Positions 1 through 4,184 of a stretch of DNA of 5,279 nt are shown piece after piece. The notes beneath the pieces are model-generated. The model did not search any database. It was not told the origin of the DNA and was given only the letters and a program-made list of their open reading frames with translations. Made by a program: the position numbers and the translations under genes. Within the stretch, counting starts at the first letter, position 1. Every line of letters begins with the position of its first letter. The DNA is from an uncultured Lachnospiraceae bacterium. Its GTDB lineage: Bacteria > Bacillota > Clostridia > Lachnospirales > Lachnospiraceae. The DNA lies in assembly GCA_949346185.1 (NCBI GenBank), contig CASGVX010000164.1, positions 1 through 5,279 of the forward strand, read 5' to 3'.

Positions 1-2
1 TA

Positions 3-206
3 TTGCTACTTTGCAGTATGTGTCTGCTTGCATATGGATTTTCAGAATATTTTATGGTGAAGTGGGAAAATACCGCGCTGGGAGTGACGCCAGCCCCGGC
101 GGCGAGTACGGCTCCGGTAACCAGTACGGCTCCGGCAGCCAGTGCGGCTCCGGCAGGAGGAAATCAGGTTCCGGCAGCCAGCAGTGCTCCGGCACCTGCC
201 AATTAA
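3..206 (+). CDS. C-terminal end of an unrecognised membrane-associated protein with Ala/Pro-rich tail (5' partial)
   Basis: The reading frame is open from the left edge and stops at TAA 204-206, so this is most likely the 3' end of a longer gene; the TTG at position 3 has no visible ribosome binding site. The visible residues start with a short hydrophobic stretch (LLCSMCLLAYGF) that could be a membrane helix. A short charged linker (EYFMVKWENT) follows, then about 40 residues made almost only of Ala, Pro, Ser and Thr, ending in PAPAN. Such tails are typical of flexible, often extracytoplasmic linkers. In many Clostridia the gene before spoIIGA is ftsZ or another division gene, but this C-terminus does not look like FtsZ. 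I do not recognise the family. The strong terminator after it suggests that it ends its transcription unit and is not co-transcribed with spoIIGA. Confidence 0.5.
   Translation: MLLCSMCLLAYGFSEYFMVKWENTALGVTPAPAASTAPVTSTAPAASAAPAGGNQVPAASSAPAPAN
105..158 (+). repeat. Three imperfect 18-bp tandem units coding for S-T-A-P-like hexapeptides
   Basis: Units begin at 105, 123 and 141, each around an AGTACGGCTCCGG-like core (AGTGCGGCTCCGG in the third). They encode STAPVT, STAPAA and SAAPAG. A degenerate related stretch follows at about 171-200 (VPAASSAPAP). The period is a multiple of three, so copy-number change would keep the frame. This is a low-complexity protein linker and not a mobile element. 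Confidence 0.7.
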
Positions 207-293
207 CTTATGCTTATGGAGAGCGCAAAGTTCATTGGAAGAGTTTGTGATAAGCTTGCATGAGGGCATGTAAGGACATTTTTCCAGATATTG

Positions 294-334
294 AGAGTTA
301 TGTTTTGTCGAAAGACGGAACATAACTCTTTTTT
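294..334 (+). terminator. Strong intrinsic terminator after the upstream gene
   Basis: Arms 294-309 and 314-329 form a 16-bp stem with two G-U pairs and no mismatch, closed by a GAAA tetraloop at 310-313. A run of six T at 329-334 follows directly. The upstream flank has no matching A-run, so it works in the + direction. It separates the upstream gene from the spoIIGA promoter. Its upper stem and loop also contain a Spo0A box (304-312). Confidence 0.88.
304..312 (+). promoter_or_regulatory. Spo0A binding site (0A box), upstream site of the spoIIG promoter
   Basis: TTTGTCGAA matches the known 0A box consensus TTTGTCRAA at every position. It is centred about 80 bp before the transcription start inferred for spoIIGA (near 388). 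This resembles the distal Spo0A site of the Bacillus subtilis spoIIG promoter. It lies inside the terminator hairpin of the preceding gene. Binding by Spo0A~P is inferred, not shown. Confidence 0.62.
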
Positions 335-347
335 GCTTCCGTCCCTC

Positions 348-381
348 TTTGACACTTTTCGCAGGGGTCAATCATTATACT
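348..381 (+). promoter_or_regulatory. Probable Spo0A-activated promoter of spoIIGA-sigE with 0A box over the -35
   Basis: A perfect -35 TTGACA lies at 349-354 and a -10 TATACT (5 of 6) at 376-381, 21 bp apart. This is too long for ordinary sigma-A use, but close to the 22-bp spacer known for the B. subtilis spoIIG promoter, which depends on Spo0A~P. TTTGACA at 348-354 is, on the other strand, TGTCAAA, a full match to the 0A core TGTCRAA, and it overlaps the -35 as in B. subtilis. The alternative -10 CATTAT at 373-378 would give an 18-bp spacer, so a normal weak promoter is not excluded. Confidence 0.6.
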
Positions 382-458
382 AATTTCAGAAAGGAAAAGC
401 AGTGTAAAGTTCCTATGGAATCTGGGAGATGACCCATGGGGGAGCGGAGGGATATTCT

Positions 459-1265
459 GTGCATGAAATATTTTATGTTGATATTTACCTCATCTTGAAC
501 TTTATGATGAATTTCTTTCTATTGCATTTGACTGCCATCATACGACAGAAAAGGAAGATGGGAGGCAGGATTTTTCTTTTTTCTCTTCTTTTTGCTGGAA
601 TCTCCACTGGGAGCACCTACATTTTATGGAATGAGAAGGCTTGGAGGGCGGGAATCGCCCTGCTGGAATTGGGGGGGATGGCGTATGCCGTCTTTCTGCC
701 CCGCTCGCTCAGGAACTGGTGGCGGGAGATTGCGATTTTTCTGTCTCTGACACTATTTTGCGGCGGTGGCATCGCAGCGTTCCTCTCTGTGGGAAATGCG
801 GTTTTTGACGAACTGCCTGTTTCTGCCATGGGAATGCTTTGCCTTTCCATGGCGCTGATGGGCATTGCTTTTGCCATGCTTCGGAGACAGTGGGCAGCCC
901 AGAGGCAGAACCAGCAGACGTTCGTGTGGGTGGAGGTGGCTCACGGCGGCAGACGTTGGCAGGTGAAAGCCCTGATGGATACGGGAAATCGGCTAGTCAG
1001 TCCATATACGGGAGAAGGGGTGTGGATTGTGTCGGAAGATCTGGCGGGGAAGCTGGCCTTGTCTCAGGGAAGCGCGCCCATTTACATCCCTTTCCAGACC
1101 CTTGGCGGGAGCGGGCTGTGGGAGGCATATCGGTTGGAGCGGGCCGTGGTGGGGGGAGAGAGGATGTATGAGAATATATTGGTGGCGGTGAGCCCTCATC
1201 TGGGCGAAATGGATGAAATACAGATGATTTTGAATATTACAGGAACCGCTTTGCGAACCCTGTAA
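459..1265 (+). CDS. spoIIGA: Sporulation sigma-E factor-processing peptidase SpoIIGA
   Basis: Membrane-embedded aspartic protease that cleaves the pro-sequence from sigma-E in the mother cell after a signal from the forespore (SpoIIR in known systems). The N-terminal half has about five hydrophobic segments (near residues 4-22, 36-55, 64-80, 90-110 and 121-140). The C-terminal half is a soluble domain with the retropepsin-like motif ALMDTGN, catalytic Asp174. The N-terminus HEIFYVDIYLILNF is typical of the family. I chose GTG 459 because GGAGG at 446-450 lies 8 bases before it. The in-frame ATG 429 would add ten atypical residues, and its purine-rich stretch touches the start codon. The product is 268 residues, shorter than the roughly 309 of B. 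subtilis. Its substrate gene sigE follows at once. Expression is probably driven by the Spo0A-type promoter at 348-381. Confidence 0.93.
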   Translation: MHEIFYVDIYLILNFMMNFFLLHLTAIIRQKRKMGGRIFLFSLLFAGISTGSTYILWNEKAWRAGIALLELGGMAYAVFLPRSLRNWWREIAIFLSLTLFCGGGIAAFLSVGNAVFDELPVSAMGMLCLSMALMGIAFAMLRRQWAAQRQNQQTFVWVEVAHGGRRWQVKALMDTGNRLVSPYTGEGVWIVSEDLAGKLALSQGSAPIYIPFQTLGGSGLWEAYRLERAVVGGERMYENILVAVSPHLGEMDEIQMILNITGTALRTL

Positions 1266-1275
1266 TCAGATTTAC

Positions 1276-1294
1276 GGCGCATTCTGCGCCTTTT
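1276..1294 (+). terminator. Weak terminator-like hairpin between spoIIGA and sigE
   Basis: Arms GGCGCA 1276-1281 and TGCGCC 1285-1290 form a perfect, GC-rich 6-bp stem with loop TTC, followed by TTTT at 1291-1294. The stem and T-run are short, so partial termination or an RNA end-stabilising role is more likely than a full stop. It begins 11 bases after the spoIIGA stop codon. Confidence 0.45.
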
Positions 1295-1323
1295 ATCGAA
1301 ACTTGCGTTGCAAGTTCCGATAA
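1293..1323 (+). repeat. 14-bp inverted repeat between spoIIGA and sigE
   Basis: Arms 1293-1306 and 1310-1323 pair over 14 positions with one A-C mismatch (1299 with 1317) and a GTT loop. No T-run follows. It could be an attenuator, an RNA processing or stability hairpin, or a copy of a dispersed palindromic repeat. A poor promoter-like pair, TTGCGT 1303-1308 and TATATT 1326-1331 with a 17-bp spacer, overlaps its right part and might give sigE some transcription of its own. That promoter call is weak. Confidence 0.6.
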
Positions 1324-1363
1324 CTTATATTATGGGGTCGTGAAAGACAGAATGGAGGAACAT

Positions 1364-2110
1364 ATGCTTAAGATATCGATGTCAAATAGGTTTCAATTGC
1401 GGATTATGCCGGAGCTTCATGGGCTTTTCTGCTCCCACAAGGGGGGAGAGATCCATTACATAGGCGGCGCTGAAATTCTGCCGGCTCCCTTCACTTCCGA
1501 GGAGGAGAAGGCGGTGTTGGATAAATTAGGAGGAGAGGAGGATAAGGAGGCTAGGAACCATCTGATTGAGCATAATCTCCGCTTGGTGGTGTACATTGCC
1601 AAGAAGTTTGACAATACGGGGATTGGGGTGGAAGATTTGATTTCTATTGGGACTATCGGACTAATAAAGGCAATTAATACGTTTAATCCATTGAAGAATA
1701 TCAAACTGGCAACCTATGCTTCCCGTTGCATAGAGAATGAGATTCTCATGTATCTGCGGAGGAACAATAAGCTGCGCTACGAGGTATCTATCGACGAGCC
1801 ACTCAATGTGGACTGGGATGGGAATGAACTCTTGCTGTCGGATATTCTGGGCACGGATGAGAATATCATTTCTAGGGATATTGAGGAGGAGGTAGATAAG
1901 AGGCTGCTGCGCATGGCATTGGAAAAGCTTGGCCCTAGGGAGAGGGAGATTATAGAGCTGCGCTTTGGGATTGGAAGGAAGGATGGGAAGGAGAAGACCC
2001 AGAAGGAGGTGGCAGATATGATGGGGATATCCCAGTCCTATATCTCCCGCCTGGAGAAGAAGATCATGAAGCGGCTCAAGAAGGAAATATTGAAAATGGA
2101 GCAAATTTAG
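1364..2110 (+). CDS. sigE: RNA polymerase sporulation sigma factor SigE (pro-sigma-E)
   Basis: Mother-cell-specific sigma-70 family factor of early sporulation, made as an inactive precursor. ATG 1364 is chosen because GGAGG at 1354-1358 lies 5 bases before it; GTG 1340 has no such site. The 248-residue product has a pro-sequence (about 1-31) ending at EIHYIGG, the usual SpoIIGA cleavage region. Region 2 follows (NLRLVVYIAKKF at 71-82; DLISIGTIGLIKA at 91-103; YASRCIENEILMYLRRNNK at 118-136, binding the -10 element). The SigE-type linker EPLNVDWDGNELLLSD is at 145-160. Region 4 has a helix-turn-helix at about 211-237 (KTQKEVADMMGISQSYISRL). Expected cleavage is between His31 and Tyr32, by analogy with Tyr27-Tyr28 in B. 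subtilis. The gene follows spoIIGA by 98 bases with two hairpins between, and precedes sigG. Confidence 0.96.
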   Translation: MLKISMSNRFQLRIMPELHGLFCSHKGGEIHYIGGAEILPAPFTSEEEKAVLDKLGGEEDKEARNHLIEHNLRLVVYIAKKFDNTGIGVEDLISIGTIGLIKAINTFNPLKNIKLATYASRCIENEILMYLRRNNKLRYEVSIDEPLNVDWDGNELLLSDILGTDENIISRDIEEEVDKRLLRMALEKLGPREREIIELRFGIGRKDGKEKTQKEVADMMGISQSYISRLEKKIMKRLKKEILKMEQI

Positions 2111-2188
2111 CCCTGCCATTTTGTATAAAAAAGCCAAAATAGTAAACCCTACCTATTATCACGATTGGAAGTGTGAAGGAGAGTTACT

Positions 2189-2965
2189 ATGGCAATGTAT
2201 AAAGTAGAAATCTGCGGCGTGAATACGGCGAAACTACCACTCCTTACAGAGGAGGAGAAGAAAGAATTATTCGACAGAATCAGGGAGGGAGACCAGGCAG
2301 CCAGAGAGACTTTCATCAAGGGTAATCTTCGGCTGGTGCTAAGCATTATCCAGCGCTTTTCCAATTCCGGTGAAAATATTGACGATTTATTCCAAATTGG
2401 CTGTATCGGGCTGATGAAATCCATCGATCATTTTGATGTAACGATGAATGTGAAATTCAGTACTTATGCGGTACCCATGATTATCGGGGAAATCAGGCGC
2501 TATCTCAGAGACAATAACAGCATCCGGGTCAGCCGCTCTATCCGGGATACCGCTTACAAGGCAATCTATGCCAAGGAAGCCATGATGAAGGAGTCGGATA
2601 AGGAGCCCACGGTGGAAGAAATTGCTGAGCGCATTGGCTCTACTAAGGAGAACGTGGTACTGGCGCTGGATGCCATCCAGAATCCTCTGTCCCTCTACGA
2701 GCCGGTATTCGGGGAGGGGGGAGACACCCTCCACATTATGGATCAGATTAGCGACAAGAAAAATAAAGAGGACAGCTGGGTGGAGGAAATTTCTCTGAAG
2801 GCGGCGGTAGACCAGTTGTCTAAGCGGGAGCATAAAATCATAGACCTCCGCTATTTCCAAGGCAAAACCCAGATGGAGGTGGCAGAGGAAATCCATATTT
2901 CCCAGGCCCAGGTGAGCCGGCTGGAGAAAAAGGCTCTGCGCTCCATGAAGGAATATCTACGCTGA
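2189..2965 (+). CDS. sigG: RNA polymerase sporulation sigma factor SigG
   Basis: Late forespore sigma-70 family factor. It drives genes for spore DNA protection, germination and coat signalling after engulfment. The 258-residue product begins with the SigG hallmark KVEICGVNTAKLP (5-17). Region 2 has NLRLVLSIIQRF (46-57), DDLFQIGCIGLMKSIDHFD (65-83) and FSTYAVPMIIGEIRRYLRDN (90-109). A region 3 segment follows (RVSRSIRDTAYKA, 113-125). The region 4 helix-turn-helix is GKTQMEVAEEIHISQAQVSR (225-244). GGAGAG at 2178-2183 lies 5 bases before ATG 2189. The 78-base gap after sigE holds no clear terminator, so read-through from the sigE transcript is possible, as known in B. subtilis. A forespore promoter of its own is expected, but I could not place one with confidence. 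Confidence 0.96.
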   Translation: MAMYKVEICGVNTAKLPLLTEEEKKELFDRIREGDQAARETFIKGNLRLVLSIIQRFSNSGENIDDLFQIGCIGLMKSIDHFDVTMNVKFSTYAVPMIIGEIRRYLRDNNSIRVSRSIRDTAYKAIYAKEAMMKESDKEPTVEEIAERIGSTKENVVLALDAIQNPLSLYEPVFGEGGDTLHIMDQISDKKNKEDSWVEEISLKAAVDQLSKREHKIIDLRYFQGKTQMEVAEEIHISQAQVSRLEKKALRSMKEYLR

Positions 2966-3044
2966 ATAATGTCTGTAAATGATTGCTGCTGAATATTTTT
3001 CTTTCTTCATCATAGGATATATAAACGAGTTCTGGGAGAAGAGG

Positions 3045-3311
3045 ATGCGCATCTGTGATTTGAGAGAAAAGGAAGTCATCAACATCTGTGACGGGGAGCG
3101 GCTGGGCAATGTGTGCGACGTGGACTTTGAGGTAAAGACTGGGAGAATTGTTGCCATCATCGTACCGGGCCCCTGCAAGATTTTGGGAATTATGGGGAGA
3201 GATCATGAGTACATTATTCCTTACTGTGATATCAGGAGAATTGGGAGCGATGTTATCCTAGTGGAGGTGGAGCGAGAAAAATGCCTGCACAAATGCGAGT
3301 GGAACGGATGA
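3045..3311 (+). CDS. ylmC: YlmC/YmxH family sporulation protein (PRC-barrel domain)
   Basis: Small 88-residue protein of the YlmC/YmxH family, found in endospore formers and often encoded next to sigE and sigG. Its molecular function is unknown. The whole protein is one PRC-barrel-like beta domain: MRICDLREKEVINI at the start, then GERLGNVCDVDFEV, GRIVAIIVPGP, EYIIPYCDIRRIGSDVILVEV. The start is ATG 3045 because the family begins M-R-(I/L)-C/S-(D/E)-L and GGGAG at 3034-3038 lies 6 bases before it; an upstream extension to 2979 would add 22 atypical residues. Four Cys residues (C5, C17, C26 and others near the C-terminus) are scattered and form no evident metal site. It starts 79 bases after sigG and may share its transcript. 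Transcription of this family in the sporulation programme is inferred from context. Confidence 0.88.
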   Translation: MRICDLREKEVINICDGERLGNVCDVDFEVKTGRIVAIIVPGPCKILGIMGRDHEYIIPYCDIRRIGSDVILVEVEREKCLHKCEWNG

Positions 3312-3317
3312 CAAGCA

Positions 3318-3404
3318 TGCTATTCACGGTCGCTGTGAAAGGATAGCACAGTGGATTACTCGCACTGCATCTGAAAAAGAAAGCCTGAGCACACCTTGCT
3401 TTTT
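3318..3404 (+). terminator. Hairpin and weak terminator after ylmC
   Basis: Two structures fill this gap. Arms 3318-3323 (TGCTAT) and 3343-3348 (ATAGCA) pair perfectly, extended by TCAC 3324-3327 with GTGA 3335-3338 and a 4-base bulge. Further on, AAAGC 3380-3384 pairs with GCTTT 3398-3402, with a short inner GAG/CTT helix, and ends in five T at 3400-3404. The second is a plausible but weak terminator separating the sporulation genes from nrdR. Confidence 0.4.
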
Positions 3405-3424
3405 ATGACGTAAAAGGTTACAAT
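3396..3424 (+). promoter_or_regulatory. Candidate sigma-A promoter of nrdR
   Basis: TTGCTT 3396-3401 and TACAAT 3419-3424 (5 of 6 to TATAAT) are 17 bp apart. The -35 is poor (3 of 6). It lies about 80 bases before the nrdR start, right after the weak terminator, a sensible place for a new transcript. Nothing else in 3405-3459 looks better. Confidence 0.35.
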
Positions 3425-3473
3425 GATTAAAATTGTCGATTTCGGTCATCTTTCTGAGTGGAGGAGGCCGGGG

Positions 3474-3506
3474 GTGTTAGAAAGCGGAAAGGTGAGAGAA
3501 AGATGA
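3474..3506 (+). CDS. Candidate 10-codon leader ORF coupled to nrdR
   Basis: A GTG start at 3474 opens a short frame (MLESGKVRER) that stops with TGA 3504-3506. The stop overlaps the nrdR ATG (3503-3505) in an ATGA arrangement typical of translational coupling. A near-ideal Shine-Dalgarno, GGAGGAGG at 3460-3467, lies 6 bases before the GTG. That site is 35 bases before the nrdR start, too far to serve it directly, and no in-frame nrdR start codon lies within its reach. Either the leader is translated and feeds ribosomes to nrdR, or the purine run is chance. The peptide resembles nothing I recognise. Confidence 0.35.
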   Translation: MLESGKVRER

Positions 3507-3955
3507 GATGTCTATTTTGTGGAGAAGAAGATACGAAGGTGATTGATTCCAGACCGGCGGACGAGGGGAATTCTATTCGCAGGAGAAGGCAGTGCGATCA
3601 GTGCGAAAAGCGTTTTACTACCTATGAGAAGGTGGAGGCCATTCCTCTTGTGGTAATCAAGAAGGACTTGACGAGGGAACCCTATGACAGGATTAAAATT
3701 GAGCGGGGAGTGTTTCGTTCCTGTCACAAGCGGCCCATTTCCGTTACGCAGATGAATACCATGATTGACAAGATTGAAGCGGAAATATTTAATCTGGGAG
3801 CCAAGGAGATAAAGAGCAGCTATATTGGCGAGCTGGTGATGACTAGGCTGGAAGAACTGGATGCGGTGGCTTATGTGCGTTTTGCCTCTATTTATCGTGA
3901 ATTTAAAGATGTGAGCACATTCATGGATGAATTGAAAAAATTTTTAGATAAATAA
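3503..3955 (+). CDS. nrdR: Transcriptional regulator NrdR
   Basis: ATP/dATP-dependent repressor of ribonucleotide reductase genes, which it controls through NrdR boxes. The 150-residue length is typical. The N-terminal zinc ribbon has Cys3, Cys6, Cys31 and Cys34 (MRCLFC and QCDQC) and the basic stretch SIRRRRQC. An ATP-cone domain follows at about 47-137 (PLVVIKKDLTREPYDRIKI, then RSCHKRPIS). The start ATG 3503 is set by the invariant MRC N-terminus and by GGTGAG at 3491-3496, 6 bases before it. The in-frame GTG 3458 would add 15 residues without a ribosome binding site. The KKDG usual in the ATP cone reads KKDL here (Leu56). No NrdR box was seen in this window, so its targets lie elsewhere. 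nrdR often sits near sporulation sigma genes or comM-like genes in Clostridia. Confidence 0.95.
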   Translation: MRCLFCGEEDTKVIDSRPADEGNSIRRRRQCDQCEKRFTTYEKVEAIPLVVIKKDLTREPYDRIKIERGVFRSCHKRPISVTQMNTMIDKIEAEIFNLGAKEIKSSYIGELVMTRLEELDAVAYVRFASIYREFKDVSTFMDELKKFLDK

Positions 3956-4015
3956 GGTGAAAAGAATTTTAAAGTTGATAAAGCACATCGACTAAGAAAA
4001 TTCTACGATTTCACC
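3956..4015 (+). repeat. Long imperfect hairpin directly after the nrdR stop codon
   Basis: Three nested arms pair: GGTGAAA 3956-3962 with TTTCACC 4009-4015, AGAATTTT 3963-3970 with AAAATTCT 3997-4004, and AGTTGAT 3973-3979 with ATCGACT 3987-3993. A 4-base bulge (4005-4008), a small internal loop and a 7-base end loop interrupt them. That makes 22 pairs, starting at the base after the stop codon. No T-run follows, so it is not a standard intrinsic terminator. It may protect the mRNA 3' end, or be a palindromic repeat insertion. A second tiny palindrome, AGAACT/AGTTCT, follows at 4018-4031. Confidence 0.65.
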
Positions 4016-4068
4016 AAAGAACTAAAGTTCTAGGGAGAATGCAAAACCAGCGTTCTTCGCATCGAAGG

Positions 4069-4094
4069 ATTGCGAAAGAAAAATGCGCAATTTC
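4069..4094 (+). terminator. Weak hairpin before the comM promoter
   Basis: ATTGCG 4069-4074 pairs with CGCAAT 4086-4091 over an 11-base A-rich loop; the T of the right arm starts a TTT run (4091-4093). It might end nrdR transcription, but the stem is short. A competing hairpin, CTTCG 4055-4059 with CGAAG 4063-4067, lies just before it. Confidence 0.25.
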
Positions 4095-4114
4095 CTATAT
4101 GATAAATCAAGAGA

Positions 4115-4143
4115 TTGACACTTTCTTACGTGTGTATTATAAT
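4115..4143 (+). promoter_or_regulatory. Perfect-consensus sigma-A promoter of comM
   Basis: TTGACA 4115-4120 and TATAAT 4138-4143 match the consensus at all twelve positions with the ideal 17-bp spacer. Transcription should begin near 4150, leaving a leader of about 35 bases before the comM start. This predicts strong vegetative transcription of the downstream gene, independent of nrdR. Confidence 0.88.
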
Positions 4144-4184
4144 ATTTTCGGGGAGTCTCTTTCCTATGAGGAGGAAGGGACGAT

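Noticed and set aside
255..283. 8-bp hairpin (255-262 with 267-274) followed by five T
   Set aside because: The stem is weak and the T-run is 4 bases away; the terminator at 294-334 explains termination far better.
42..371. 109-codon minus strand frame over the Ala/Pro tail, terminator and promoter
   Set aside because: It crosses the terminator and promoter region, and its Arg/Gly-rich repeats are just the antisense of the GC-rich tandem units.
429..458. Upstream ATG start for spoIIGA
   Set aside because: It adds ten residues unlike the family, and its purine-rich stretch touches the start codon. GTG 459 has GGAGG at good spacing and the typical N-terminus.
1340..1363. Upstream GTG start for sigE
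   Set aside because: No ribosome binding site at proper distance; ATG 1364 has GGAGG just before it.
2123..2127. GTATA as -35 of a forespore (sigma-F/G) promoter for sigG
   Set aside because: No convincing matching -10 at 15-16 bp distance.
3427..3445. TTGTCGAT as a Spo0A box before nrdR
   Set aside because: It misses one base of the core and is isolated, with no sporulation link for nrdR.
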